Assembly (NCBI RefSeq): GCF_037975245.1
Contig: NC_092562.1
Span: 2,701,001 to 2,765,000 of the forward strand
Direction: 5' to 3'
DNA: 64,000 nt
Origin: Apostichopus japonicus
Lineage: Eukaryota > Echinodermata > Holothuroidea > Aspidochirotida > Stichopodidae
Position 1 is the first letter of the stretch. Each line of letters starts with the position of its first letter. Made by a program: the position numbers and the translations under genes. Shown here in pieces: positions 22,701 to 37,700 of this stretch. Below the pieces are notes generated by a model, which made no database searches, had not been told where the DNA came from, and saw only the letters and a program-made list of their open reading frames with translations.

Positions 22701-25700
22701 CACAAAAACATGTCCCTTTTTTTTTCATAGCAAACGATGTGCAGGATATATTTACTTCTAACTTATTATATTTCAAGAAAAGAAGATTTGCTTTTCATTG
22801 TGAAACTGACACAACTATGGTACGAAGATATCAAGCCAAAATAAGAGATTATCCATAGTTTTCTCTCAGCATTGGTATGGATTATTCTTACTGCATTGTC
22901 TCATGCACTATATAGTCACACGGAATATTTGAATACATTTTAAAAATTTGCTCGATTTGGCGTTATTTTTGTCATCAGTCACTCCTTCTCCAGTGGCCCC
23001 TCCAGTAACCACGGAAACAGCAGGGACAGTCGAAACATCAGAGAAAGGTGAGATCTCGGTCTTTTCGGTTTTACTTTTAGCAAAACAGCTATCAGTAATT
23101 GCAAAAAATCATGTTAATGACACATATATTCCTTACCTGTACATTCCTGTAAAATCTGGTCAGTGCTACTTAAAAGATAAAATTGTCCATTACCTGTGTT
23201 GGTTGAACATGATGTCATTGAGTCCTGAGATAAATCAGTTAATGTTAGACATAATGACATAATAAAGTTTGACATTTCTAATAGGATCAGCATCTGGTAC
23301 TAATCTTTATATTTGCCAAGTGGCAAAATCCTTAGTCTTTTAGTAAAAAAAAAAATTACTTTAAGTACACTGTAAAGCTTGAATTTGAACCCTGTACAAC
23401 AGTTGCTAGCATAGTAGTTGCTTTGGAATCTTGTCTTCAGTAGGATTCCACCCAATTCTGATATTCCAGGATGAACTTGTCAGGATATCATTGAAATGTT
23501 TGCTCAAACTTGAGAACCAAAGTGGAAAATGTGATTACAATACGCAGCTTTGAATAATGACAACATTGTTCAATTGTTTAATGAAGTGAACATTGTTCAA
23601 TGAAGTATACATTGTTCAATGAAGTGAACATTGTTCAATTGTTCAATAAAGTGAACATTGTTCAATTGTTCAATTAAGTGAACATTGTTCAATTGTTCAA
23701 TGAAGTGAACATTGTTCACAATGAAGTGAACATTGTTCATTGAAGTGAACATTGTTTAATGAAGTGAACATTGTTCAATTGTTTAATGAAGTGTACATTG
23801 TTCAATTGTTCAATGAAGTGAACATTGTTCAATTGTTGCCATGAAGTGAACATTGTTCAATTGTTGCCATAAAGTAAACATTGTTCAATTGTTCAATGAA
23901 GTGAACATTGTTCAATTGTTCAATGAAGTGAACATTGTTCAATTGTTCAATGAAGGGAACATTGTTTTGTGAAGTAAGGTCAAACTGTCTCTGACTCTGA
24001 GAGGTTTATTCTGTTTTCACATATTTCACCTTTTCTATTTCTGTACCGTCACATTCAGCTGATGATGAAAAACTAACAGAGGGCAAAGAAGAGGATAATA
24101 ATAATTCAGCCCGAGATGGCAAGAAACTAAAAGCAGAGGTAAGGTCTGTCCCCTCACGCCCTTCCCACCCTCCCACCCTCCCGGCCCCTCCCCTCTTTTC
24201 AGTGGATGTGTTGTTGCGGCATACTGTAGTGCTCCGGAAGTGAAACATATGTTAGTAATAAATATCATTGTCTAGTCAAAGGGGAAACAAAGCACTCTTG
24301 TAAAAATTAACTTCAATCCTTCTTTTTCAACTGCACTGCAGTAAACGTACTCATTACTTTGTTGTCACTGCAGTAAACATACTCATTACATTTGATGTTG
24401 TTTGTTTTATTTATTTCAGCTCACACCGAGGGCAAAATTGGGACAAAAGGCTTCCAGACTCATCAAGAAAGGCCTTCCAATCAAAGATGAATTTCTGGTA
24501 GATGTGATGACAGAAGCTGTCAAGTAAGTTTGCTTTTCATATTTAAAACAGATTAAAACTCACACTTTAATCTGACTTCACAGTACTTTATCGAGAAGTA
24601 ACATTACAGCTTTGTGTTGACTCATTATAAGTAACGTTAGAAGTACTAATTACTCTCTCAATGTGAACAAATGATGAAATAATGAGCAAAAGAAATTGTC
24701 AGACAATAGAATTTTTAACTTGATGATTAAAAACAATACAATGGGTTGTCTTAATCCATAAAAATCATAAGTGTTATACCAGCACATACGATTCCTGTAT
24801 TCGGTAGTTAGCCCTTTTATTGGAAAACTTTCATTTCATTGCACAAAGGGACATCCAATTGGGCTACATTTGCTGGACTCCCCCCCCCCACTCCCCCCCC
24901 CTTGTAGATGTATCCATGCTGTGTACAGGAAATTAAGAAAAATCACTTGCCAGAGTCCTGTCTGGTGTATTAGCAGAAGGTTGTAGGGTGAGTGTCAAAC
25001 ATGGATTTGGCAAACGGTTTAACATACCATGACTCTAAGTTATACATCAGTAATAGCTCACATTAATATGTGGTAGCATTCATAAGTTAGATAACCATCC
25101 CAGTATAGACTACAGATGGTGATAGGAGGCCATTTTCTCTTTCTTTATTTCTTTTTTTCTCCCATAAATGATACACTTTTGTTTTGAAATACATGCATTT
25201 CATGCATCGTCGTTCTTACCTTCAGACGAGTCAAGGAGGAGAGAGGATGGATCATGGACGGGTTTCCAGCTACGGTGAATCAAGCTAAACTCTTAGAGAA
25301 GGCGCTCAGCGGGTACGATGCCAATGCCAAACCATCCAAGGCCAAGCTGAAGCAGAGCAGATTGGCCCCCGATCCTAACCCACCAAAGGACCCACCTCCC
25401 CCCATCAGTGGGATTGACATGGTGATACTCCTGGATGTATCCGATGACCTGGCTCTCAGAAGGGCGGCGGGTCGTACGTGTAAGTTTGTCTCTGGCAAGT
25501 GGGGGAGGAGTGGGAGGCTGTGAGAAACAGCAACTCATTAGACAGTAGTTTTATAGTATATGATACTTCAAGAAGTGGTGAATGGTGACCAAAATTGCAA
25601 CAATCTTAATTGCTAGATAATCCCAAGGGATACCATGATGTACTACTGCCACAAAAAAAGAAAAAATGACATTGGCTTCCTTTTTTTTCTCTTTCTGAAC

Positions 25701-28700
25701 TTTCCATAATGACATGTCATAATAGTTATCACTTGAAGGCAAATTTGTTACAATCTTGGATGTTCTGACATTTGCGGTCACAAAGAGATCTTGTGCGAGT
25801 AATTTGCGCTCTTTTAATCTGTATTTTCAATTTGCAACAGCCCAATGTATAAGCTGTTCTGTCTGTTTGCTTGCTGTGAAATTTACACCATTTGAACCTT
25901 AAAAATGGATCATAGCAGTTGAATGTTTGGTGATATTTAAACAGTGGAATCTCTCACTCTGGGATGAGAATAGAGATGAAGAGAATTTGCTTGTTTATAG
26001 AGTTAATTATGGAATTCCAGTTGATCTCAATGCTTCAATGCTCGCTTGGTAAGCAGCACTGGGGACAACGTTGCACTGGCATTCATCCCTGCTTCCCAAA
26101 CAGTTTCCTTGGAGACGAATGTCATGGAGGCTACTCACAACACACTGAATGTCTAAGATACAAAAATCATCCAGTAGATACTCTATGCACATTGAATGAT
26201 TAGATTGCACATTGATTGATCGTTACTAAAAACCAACATCCCAGAAACATTTATCAAAACTGGAGAAACTGTTATTGTGTGTCAAGACGTTCAAACTGTG
26301 AGATCCCATTGGAAACATTGTTTACCAATTAACTGTATGTTATCTTCCTACCGATCCCACGACCCACCCGAAAAAGTTTTACCACCCATGCTTGGGGGTT
26401 GTAATCCGTGGCTTGGAAAGGTGGGTCTACCCATCGTCTTTCCTAATGTATCCGTCATCTGTTTTCAATCGCCAGTTGCTAGTCAGTCTGGAGAGGAATA
26501 CCAGCAAGAATTTAAGCCACCACCAGATGGGAGCACCACGGGCGTAGGTAAACAGGAGAAGGTGTTACCCATGAAGGATGCGGCACACGACCAAGAGCAG
26601 ATACAACATAGGTCGGACATACTTTGCGGTCAACTCAAACCTTTTTGTTTAACTTTTGGAGACATATCGATATAGATTTGCAATGCGATGTTTGAAACTA
26701 ATTCCTCTGCTAGAATGAACTAGTTTACCTCATTGGACACACAGGTGTTTCAATAGTTGTTTGTTTGTCCTGCGGTGGTAATGGTCAAACTCTGTTTATG
26801 AAAAAGCTGCAAAACGTTTGAAATGACATCTTAGTCTGAGGAGACAAAAAGGATAGTTTTGCAGAAACAAAACACTGATTTTTGACAAAATAAAACAAGA
26901 AACAAACCACAGGTTCAGCAACGTGTGGTGAAATAATCCATTGTTCCGCAGGCACGTTCTTCCGTAAGACGAATATTTCTCATTTTTCGTTCTAACATGT
27001 TTCTTCAATTCACCAGGTTGACAGGGTTCCAAGACTCCTGGAAGAAACTAGATAAATGGTATTCGTCGTTTGGAATTTTACTGAAGTTGGAAGCAGAAGC
27101 CAAGAAAGAAGAACTCTTCATCTCAGTGGAAAACCTCATGGAAACTGCTAAAGATCAGGTAAGTTATAAATAACTGTCACTTTTACAGTTATTACTCCAT
27201 TATTTGTTCTCGAGGAGCAATTTTACTACAGTAGATATAACAATAGTACTGGCCTGGAAGGCAGTTATTTTGATGATGCTATTAGCAGAAACATACGAAC
27301 GTGGAACAAGCCAAATGGCTTCACGTCTGTTGGTTATCCAAGTTACAAGGTTAGCTCTGTTTTGGATCTTAGAATTCTTAGGTCTGAAAATAAATCTTGA
27401 AAATGATCAAAAATTTTGACAGGTCTTGTTGCAATAAAAGGAACCTACAATGTCATGTGTTTAAGTTGCTCGTGATTTCATACATTTCCTTTTTGCGTTT
27501 GGTTTGTTGTCTTGCTTTTTCTCCTCTTCTTTTGGGGGGATTTGGGTGGTTTATTTTAAAATTTTTAGTGGGTTTTTATTTTTGGTTGAGGAAATTGGTA
27601 CTGATAGAATATTCACTCTTTGAAATAGTTATGTCAATCTCTCATGAAGATTTACATCGAAACAATGAATCTTCTGTAATCTTACTCAAGACAATAACTA
27701 CTAACTATAAAACAACACTCGCTGCAAAACTGACTGATATTTCATCTTCCCTCATCGTCAGATATCTTCCTAAATCATCTTTTTAAGCTAGATCATTTGC
27801 ATACACATCTGATGGATTTTGTCACAGACTGCAAAAAGTGACCAGATTTTCGATATCGGATAACTTTCCTTTTTAAGATTCTGCAAGCGAGGACGGAAGC
27901 TATAAAGAAAGAAGAGGAGGAGGCGGAGAGAGTCCGATCCGAGGCGGCCCTCGCAGAGGAGCAGCTGTCATCGCTATCCACCGGTGGTTTGGACTCGGGA
28001 GCACCTCAAGCAGGAGATGTACAACAAGTCAGTATAGCCCAGACATGTCCCCTTTCAACCTTCTGTTCTTGTATTAAACACCATATCCATATGTCTCGAA
28101 TGTTTAAGGGCTACAGTTTGTGCTGTGGAAGCGTGAATGGACTATGCTGATCATCAGTTTGGTTGTCATTATAGGAACCATGTGCGGCCATCTGAAAAAG
28201 TTAACTTTCTGTTGCTTGCAAATAACGTTTTGTTGGTGTCGCTACAAAATGCAGACAGTAATGAAACGTGATACCTTAATTGTTAACTTTAGCTGGACCT
28301 GAGATGTCCATCACTGTATTGTTTATACACTGTGCTGTGGGTATTGACTGCAGTTGTATGTTCTGACTGTACACTACTGTCTAATTACCGACGGTAGCAA
28401 GCTGTGTGTGTATTTTCTGAGATCGATGGTGGTGTTTAACACTTTTTTCTTTTTGCGTGAGTATTCACACCCTTTAAGACATGAATGCAACCAACCGACC
28501 AACAATATTTGAAAGCTTCTGTTCAAGAATGATTTCATAGCGAGAGAAATTACGCCGCAGACGGTCCCGACTGCAACGAATGTTTCTGTATTGCAATGGA
28601 ATAACCAGAACTCGTTTGCATGGAATGTTCTTACCTGAGTAAACCTGAGGATGAGGAAACGAAATGGTTTTATCATTGCCAATGTCTGTTATTATTATTA

Positions 28701-31700
28701 ATTTTCTAATTTGCTTCAAATTGCACGACACTGTCATACGCATTGTCACGGTGATTCAGTCGTACTCGGATTTTCACGTAACGCTCTTGTTTCCCTTTCA
28801 GGCATCCGATTCAAGCAAGGTAACACCCTCGCCTAAAGGATCCAGATCAGGTAATGCTTGCGTACCTTGTATTTTAAAAGGAATCGAGACTCTTCTATTA
28901 AATAATTGGTCTTAACTGCTGTAAAACTCATAAAGCAAAATGGAACTCACTGAAACCCTAAATTACCAGCATGGAAATTGTAAGGATTAATACTATCAAA
29001 ACTAGATTAGATAACATGCTAAAAAAAGAAATTGCTCATTTTCAACTAGTTGTCCAACATTTGACTTAGAACTCAACAAAGCTGGACAAATCAAATCACA
29101 GAAACAAAAGTTTAGTTTGTTCAAGATTGATGTATGGACCAACTGAAATCTGATTCCCTAAAATTTGAACACACGGAACCGAAGACCCACTGACATCTGG
29201 TTGCCCAGTGTTGAAATTACCAAATCACTGGGATCTGTTTCTGCAATATCGATCACTTAGGCTCACCAAAACTGAAGAAATCAGAACAACAAAGTTCCAT
29301 TTTTTAAAGTTTTTTAATTTTTTTTTTTTTTACTTCAGGTTCAGCGAAAAGAGGTGGTTCCGGAAGGAAGAAGTCCCCCAAGAGAGAGAAATCTCCGAAA
29401 GGTAAAGATAAAAAGAGAACTCCGAGTGCCCGTTCACGAAGTGGAAGTCCAAAACGATCTGCTGGAAGCAAGAAAGGTAAATTATCGTATAACAGCATTT
29501 ATATAAAGTTTATATAGAGTAAAAGAGTTCATGGGTTCAAGACTTGAACTTTGTTGAATGTTTATCCAGAAATGGATCTGTAGATATAACACCGTTTTTT
29601 AATCTATTTGTCAAGTGTTTGATGTCTGCCTGTAATTCTTGCTGTGATAGTGGGTAAGCATCTGTAGATAACAGAACTTCTATAGACTAATAGACTAGCT
29701 GACTTATTTAGATGACTTTTAACAGTGGTAACTTCTGTAGAGAAATCCTTTACAGCGGTAACTTTGGTAGTACCTGCTTTACCTCTGTAACATTTGTAGA
29801 AGCCTGTACTTCTGTAGAAGACAGTTAATTGTGTTAACTTTTGTAGATGACTTTTAACAGTGGTAACTTCTGTAGAGAAACCCTTTACCATAGTAACTTT
29901 GGTAGTACTTGCTCTGCCTCTATAACATTTGTAGAAGCCTACTTTACTGGAATAACTGATTCATACACTTGCTTAATGTCGACCAGGAAATTGGATCTTA
30001 TGTTGTACTCATTCTTTTAGTTAGTTTCAACTATTTTTATTTAAGACTTTGGTTTTCAATTTGTTTTTAGAAAAAGGAGGAAGGGGTAACAAAACAGGTA
30101 TCCTGACAATTTCTTCAATTAACAGCATGTCCACCACAATGTAATACATTTATTAACAGGATACTCACAAGCATGTGCACCACGATGTAATACATTTATT
30201 AACAGGATACTCACAAGCATGTCCTCCACGATGTAAAACATTTATTTACTGGATACTCACAAGCATGTCCACCACGATGTAATACATTTATTTACTGGAT
30301 ACTCACAAGCATGTCCACCACGATGTAATACATTCATTAACAGGTTACTCACAAGCATGTCCACCACGATGTAATACATTCATTAACAGGATACTCACAA
30401 GCATGTCCACCACGATGTAATACATTCATTAACAGGATACTCACAAGCATGTCCACCACGATGTAATACATTCATTAACAGGATACTCACAAGCATGTCC
30501 ACCACGATGTAATACATTCATTAACAGGTTACTCACAAGCATGTCCACCACGATGTAATACATTCATTAACAGGATACTCACAAGCATGTCCACCACGAT
30601 GTAATACATTCATTAACAGGATACTCACAAGCATGTCCACCACGATGTAATACATTCATTAACAGGATACTCACAAGCATGTCCACCACGATGTAATACA
30701 TTCATTAACAGGATACTCACAAGCATGTCCACCACGATGTAATACATTCATTAACAGGTTACTCACAAGCATGTCCACCACGATGTAATACATTCATTAA
30801 CAGGATACTCACAAGCATGTCCACCACGATGTAATACATTCATTAACAGGATACTCACAAGCATGTCCACCACGATGTAATACATTCATTAACAGGATAC
30901 TCACAAGCATGTCCACCACGATGTAATACATTCATTAACAGGATACTCACAAGCATGTCCACCACGATGTAATACATTCATTAACAGGATACTCACAAGC
31001 ATGTCCACCATGATGTTATACATTTATTACAGGATACTCACAAGCATGTCCACCACGATGTAATACATTTATTAACAGGATACTCACAAGCATGTCCACC
31101 ACCATGTAAGACATTTATTAACAGGATACTCACAAGCATGTCCACCACGATGTAATACATTTTTTAACAGGATACTCACAAGCATGTCCACCACGATGTA
31201 ATAAATTTATTAACAGGATACTCACAAGCATGTCCACCACGATGTAATATATTTATTAACAGGATACTCACAAGCATGTTCACCACGATGTAATACATTT
31301 ATTAACAGGATACGCACAAAAGCATTATTTCTATTGAATTCTTTACCTCTTTAAAATGATAACTGCTCCCCCTCCCTAAAAAAAAAAGAATGTTACATGA
31401 ATTTAGGATTTTTTTCCGTCCACGAAACACAGCATTCACTTACCCTATACATTCATGGCATACCTTGTGAGTTTTGTGCAATACCAGGACTTTCTTAATG
31501 AGGCTTGTTTGCAAATACTGTCTGGATCTTCGCAACAACTCATGTTTCATCCTTCTCTATTGATCAGCTTGTAAGCTGTATTAAATCTTTTCATATCATT
31601 TATCATTAGGCATCATTTGATAAAATCTGAAATTTGTAAGCTAAATATGATTAAGAAAGATTCTGTAAGCTGAGTGAAAAATCTATCTCTCTTGCCTGTA

Positions 31701-34700
31701 TTATCGTGTAGCATTTAAACATGGTAATTATGTCTTCCTCTGTATACATCAACAGTATAAGGCTGAAGTTAGTATTGTTGTCAAATATAGACTAATGCAG
31801 AGAATAATTGACTGTTCAAATATTGCACAATAGTTTTGAATTTAGTCTCTCTTGCCTGTATTATTGTGTAGCATTTAAACATGGTAATTATGTCTTCCTC
31901 TGTTTACTTCAACAGTATAAGCCTGATGTTAGTATTGTTGTCAAATATAGACTTTAAGGCAGAGAATAATTGACTGTTCAAAGTTTGTACAACAGTAGTT
32001 TTGAAGGCTCAGATGGTTGTCTCTTATTAAATACTATGTTACCTTTGTAAAACATTGCTATACATCCTTGGACATGTGTAGCAATTTGACCATCTTGCAT
32101 GGTATTTTGCGATGCGGAACCGGATAAATTATTCCCTGTAATGTAAAGAGCAAGTAGAACAGAAGTTTAACATAGAAACATATAGATGGTATTTCTGACA
32201 GAAATGTATGATCGGACGATTACAGAAAGTTTTAGCAGAGAATTTCGTACCATCTTTTAGTCACCTTTCTTTGTTTTTTGGTTAGGCTCCCCAAAGAGGA
32301 GTAAATCTCGTAGCAAGTCTCCAAAGAAGAGAACACCAACTCTGGAACCAGAGCCTGAACCGGAGCCACAGCCCCCTCCCGGCCCACCTCCTTCCCGTCC
32401 CGGGGACGAAGATTGGGTCTGGGTCGAGGCCAACATAGACCCAGTGAGTGTAATGTTCAATAGCCAAAAATTAGTTTAACTATTTGTCTACCTTATAGTG
32501 TGTATGATGTAAAATGGTATTACTTGTTGCATAGAGATACTTGCAGCCGAGGTCTGTGGGGGGCCGTTTGAATACATACGATTCCCCAGCTAAGTCAATG
32601 GGAATGCTCAGCATGTTGCACATTGATTACCACAAATCACTCTTAGACTTGGCAAGGGTCTGCAAAATTTACCCTAGAATATATTATGCTGGACTCGAGT
32701 ATGCCGGAAGGTTTGCATGCAGGCGGGATTTTGAGCAGCGGTACGGAGGGACAGGACTGGCATAGGGACACTTATGTCACTGGGCACTCTTTTGATGTTG
32801 TCTCTTTTTCCATAGTTATATTATGAAAATAAGGGTACATTATTCTTAATTCAGTTTTTCCCTTGCCCCCCCCTCCCCCCTTAATCACTGTGTTGCCACA
32901 GTGGAATTTTATATCAAGTTTGCAGGCGGCAATACTTTAAGTATGTATCAACTCCTGTGACAAAAACCAAAATTATGACATTAGAGGAGACACATAGTGG
33001 TCTATGGGATAGAGATAACTGTCATGACCAACTTCCCCAAACAGCTTAAGAAAAACCTTATTCCATTTGGAAGATTTCATAGATTTAGTGTTTTCTTCTG
33101 TACTCATGACTACAGACTTGATCAAGTCTAAATATGACATCATCAAGCCACACGTTCTTCAATTCCTTATGTTTTTCTTTGTTTATTACAATGGTTGTTT
33201 TCTGTAAATGCCGAATGTAACATATTGAGCCTCTTAACATGACTTAATGGTGGTATCGGTTTCAGTGTCAACACTGTTAACATTCTACCATCTGTTTTTC
33301 TGTCTCCTTTGTTGTTTGTTTTTATTTATTATACTATAATTTACTATAGAACCTAGCCCATACCCTAGCACCGCTGTGGGAGAATACCGAACAGACCTAC
33401 ATCTCCACCAACAAGCACACGTTCAGGGACATCCGTACCGAGCGTGAGAACATCTACCATTACTTCTTCTACATTCGCAAAGAGTTTGAGGCCTACCTAC
33501 GTCGCCCCGACAGCAAGCAGGAGTTCGTCTCCGCATTCCAGAGAGAATACAACGAGATTGCGGAAGATATGCGGGAGGACGAGGAAACAAAGGCGGAACT
33601 CCATCAGAGAGTTCAGGTTAGTCCCTTGTGTGCTCTTCTCATATTATCGGGGACACTCAGTATTTGACTCGTCACCCTCATATATTTCTGATCGGGTGCC
33701 GTGTAAACTCCCGGTCATTTTCAAAGTCCTGCCAAAGAAGATGGATGAAATGGTTTAGACCTTTGACCTTTTGGTTGCAGACAGATTTGGGCAAGTACGG
33801 ACTGCCTGATGGAGCAGTCTTAAACGTGAATTAAAAGTCCAAAAACTTTGGAAAAGTCATTTCAAATGGCTAAATCGCAGGATGACCTCACTGTTGTGTT
33901 TGTTCATCAAGAGACATTTATGGAGTCATCCCGATGTGAAATGATGCATTTAAGTTTGTTCAGTTATAAAGCTGGCCTGACTCAACACGACTTGTCACCG
34001 TGGTGACCTGAGTTTTTTTTTTATTATAGACGTCAACTTAAGTTGTACAACTGACCTTCGGTTCACTTTAAGGAATGGTTTCACAACACTCAACGAGTGT
34101 TTTCTGTTAATGAGCAGCTGTGCCCATTCAGAAAAATGTTTCTCAGATTTAACGAAACTGTTGTTTTCTTCGTAATCTCTATTAGGACTTGAAAGAGCAA
34201 CTTTGGGAGATGTCAGACAATAGAAAGCAGGATGCAGAGAATGAGAGGCAGAAAGTGATGGAGGAGGGATGGTTAGAGGATAGACTAGGCTTCCTGACTA
34301 ATAACTACCTCACCCTGATGCAAGTAAGTATTAAAAGTAAACAACAGAAAAACTATAAGTACATCGTTGTTGAGTTGATAAGGGATCAGGTATATTTTCC
34401 ATTGTTAATTGAATTGTTAATCTAATGAAATGCATTGCAATGGAATTTCAATATTTAATAGATTGGGTGGGTGTAGTATTTAAAATTATCCATAGACCAG
34501 TATGCTGATGCATGCAAGGCTATAACGTATCAATTTGTCGATAAATGCGAAGTCAGAAACATATATATATTTTTATATTAATATTCAAGCTGCGTCCATT
34601 TTATTTTTCTTATTCATATTTTTCAAGGGGTTTGGTCATTTTGTTACTTAACATTACTTAAAACTCACTTTTTCTTTTTAGGAATTTCATCGTAAATCTA

Positions 34701-37700
34701 TATTGTTTGTAAAATTATTCCTTCGTTTATATATTTTTTTTATATTAATATTAAAAGCTGCGTCAATTTTATTTTTCATATTCATATTTTAAGGGTTTTG
34801 TCATGTTTGTTGTCATTGTAAAGCGCTCTTGAACATGCTTAAGCATGTAAAGAGCGCTATATAAATCTGGTAAATAATAATAATAAAAAGAGACGAGTCT
34901 CAAGAATATTGACAAAAAAGATAATTCCCAGCTTAACATGAGTTGTTTTTGTCGTATAGTGTGAGGTGGACAGGTACCAGGACACGTTGCGTCTTCTGAA
35001 GGACTATTACCAGGGCGTGGAGGGTAAGATTCCAGAGGAGTACGACTGTCTCTTCACCCGTATTCCGCTGATCGACCTCAGCACCAGCGCGAGGGTGGGC
35101 TCGGCAGCTAACATGAGCGTAGCTCCCAGCGATAGCCAGACGAGGGCGGTGACACCGACCACTCCATCGGCCAAGGGGAAGAAGAGTAAGGAACCGCCTC
35201 AGACAGAGGGAGATGGAGACGAGATGGAGAAGAATCCAAAGTAAGTTTTATTTGTAAAATGTCATATTTCGAGAAAAAAACAGATAAATTTGTCAAATGT
35301 GAATATGTAATATGTCAAATTTCTGGCATGCTGCTCCCTTTAAAGCTAACTTGATAGTGTCTTACACCCCTCAGTTCAGGCTTAAAGATCTGCTTTATTG
35401 GCTCCAATTATAGCATGCTATAGCTAGTAAAGTTTTTGTGATTACGTAATCGACCTGCCACGGTCGTAAATCCACCTCAGGCTCTAAGATTAGCCTGCAA
35501 AGCTTCTAAACACCATTAGGCTCTTTGTGTAACCACTGTGTGGAAATATGTTCATGTCTACAGTGTAGTTAATCATACAGCGTTCACACAAAGACCCTCG
35601 TACAAGAAAAAATATGTGGCAGGCGTTGCAGACTAATCGGTAAAAAGAGGTCATTTTACGACCAAGGCAGGTTGATTATTAAAGTAATCTCAAAAACTCT
35701 TCCATGATAGCATGCTATGGTTGGGGTCTATACAGCAGACCTTTAAATGTTAATTGTTAATCCATTCCTTCATGAGTTTTAATAACTAGAGCGGAAACAT
35801 GTTTAAATTTATAGTAACAACAAAGCAACCCTTGGATGACACTCAACATCTATTGTACTTACCTTGTAAACATGTTATTTGAGGCCAATACAACTCCCAT
35901 GTACACATATTGAGCTTTGTGTTGCATATTAAGGAACTGACCAAATGTCCCAGTGTTAGACTAACTAGTCCTGCCACTTTAATTTGGTTAACCACAGATG
36001 TTTAAAGGACTTATTTTATGGTCATTTATTCAGAACGATTCTAAAATAGTTCCTCCACTTTGGTATTTTGTCTGCTAGGATCCCTCTGGTGCCCAGACGA
36101 CCGACGTCCGCCGAGGGCTTCTTTCCGATCCAGACACCCGCGGGAGACAAAGGGGGCGGCAAAGGTACCAAGAGCAGGGCCGGTAAGAAAGAGAAAGAGA
36201 AACTGGTCCCTACTGCCAGCATCGAGGAGGTATCAGAGAGTCCAGTACCACCCATGGATCCTGATGAGAAGGTAAAATAACTAACCCGTAACAACCAACT
36301 CAAAGTCTTCAGTGTTTAGGGTCGCTGTAAAGACAGGCTTCTAAGGATTGGGTGTGGGTTATATGAGTGTGTCAACAGTACATACGCGCAGGGAGATAGA
36401 AAAACAAGGAAAGAAAGAGTACTGAAGACACACATAGTATAGCAGTTTAGAAACCAACAGTGAACGGTACAGAAAATACAATGTGTGTGAAGCCCTCAGT
36501 GACCCATTGATAGTAATGAAAATTACAGAAACACACAGACAGTTACAAACAAGGTCGTCAATTGCAAAGTAGAAACCTATACAGAGCCTTATAGAGAAGT
36601 AGTAGAGAGCAAAGTAGAGGCTAAGTAGAGACCTATAACCATATAGGCAGGTTTGCAAGGAGATTAGGACAAATCAGATAAAAACTCAGGACCCCCGTGG
36701 TCAAAGCCAGCGCTAGTAACCAACCGTAGGATTCAGAGCGGAAGTGTATTATGGAGATTTAGCCTTACAGACACTTATGGGTGGTAAGCTATGATGCTGA
36801 GCAAGATGAGAAATTGTTCAACATTACAGTGACATCTGAAGAGATAAAAACAACTGCAGAAACAGATGTAAGGCACAGGTAAATTCCAGTTCTTAGGGAG
36901 TGTTAGCTCAGTGGTTAACACCGGTGCCTTTCAATCATAAGGTCCCGAGTTCAAGTCACTCCAAGATTAATGTATTTCGTCCAGTTACAGAGTTGTTTGA
37001 CAATTGACAATTCATAATCATGGACGTTAAATATGAATGTAAGACACTGACTTTGGTCAGCTTGCGGCTTTGATAAGCCAATGATGGCTTCTTCGCGAGT
37101 TCCTGTTTGCAGGAGGATCTAAAATACATACATAAATACATACCAGCCAAATGTTTAATAATTGTATGCATCGTTGTTTTCCTGTAGGTTGTAGGTAACT
37201 CCTCCCTGAGGCTGCTTTATATTTTGGGAGTTTGGTATTTCTCATCTGGTTTGTTTTTCTCTTCTTTCTTTCTTTTCGCATCAGCTCGTGTCCGATGCCT
37301 TTCTGTTTGGGCTGATGAAAGTATCAGAGTTGGTGAGTTCATTCAATTTCAAATATTTTTGAAATGTTTTCTTCTGTCAACACCTGACAAAAGGTCCAAA
37401 GTTTTAGAAATTGAAAATCTAAGTTTGTTTTGTATTCTCAGCCGGGTAGGACTGTATGGAATTGAACAGAAAATTTATACAGTTGATTGAAGATTTTTAT
37501 ATTGTTATCAAGTTTGATGTAGAGTAGAGTCCCTCACCTTTTCACCAGGGATTTTCACATCCTGCTTGATGATAAGCCTACATCTCAGATAATAACATTT
37601 TTATCTATTTTATAAGGTCACTGAAATATGTTCATAGTCAAAAGAAAATGGGAACTGGTTTATGTCAATCCATCAAAACAAAAAACAAAACAATGAACGA

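Noticed and set aside
24006-24268. Minus-strand frames opposite SPEF2 exon 17
   Set aside because: Shadow of exon 17 and the adjacent C-rich tract; no independent support.
27397-27786. 129-codon + strand frame with hydrophobic residues in SPEF2 intron 21
   Set aside because: Phe/Leu/Tyr-rich composition from T-rich intron DNA; the neighbouring exons 21 and 22 splice in phase without it.
30117-31314. Regular 46-bp repeats that look CRISPR-like at a glance
   Set aside because: Units are contiguous with no unique spacers, and the context is a eukaryotic intron, so this is a minisatellite.
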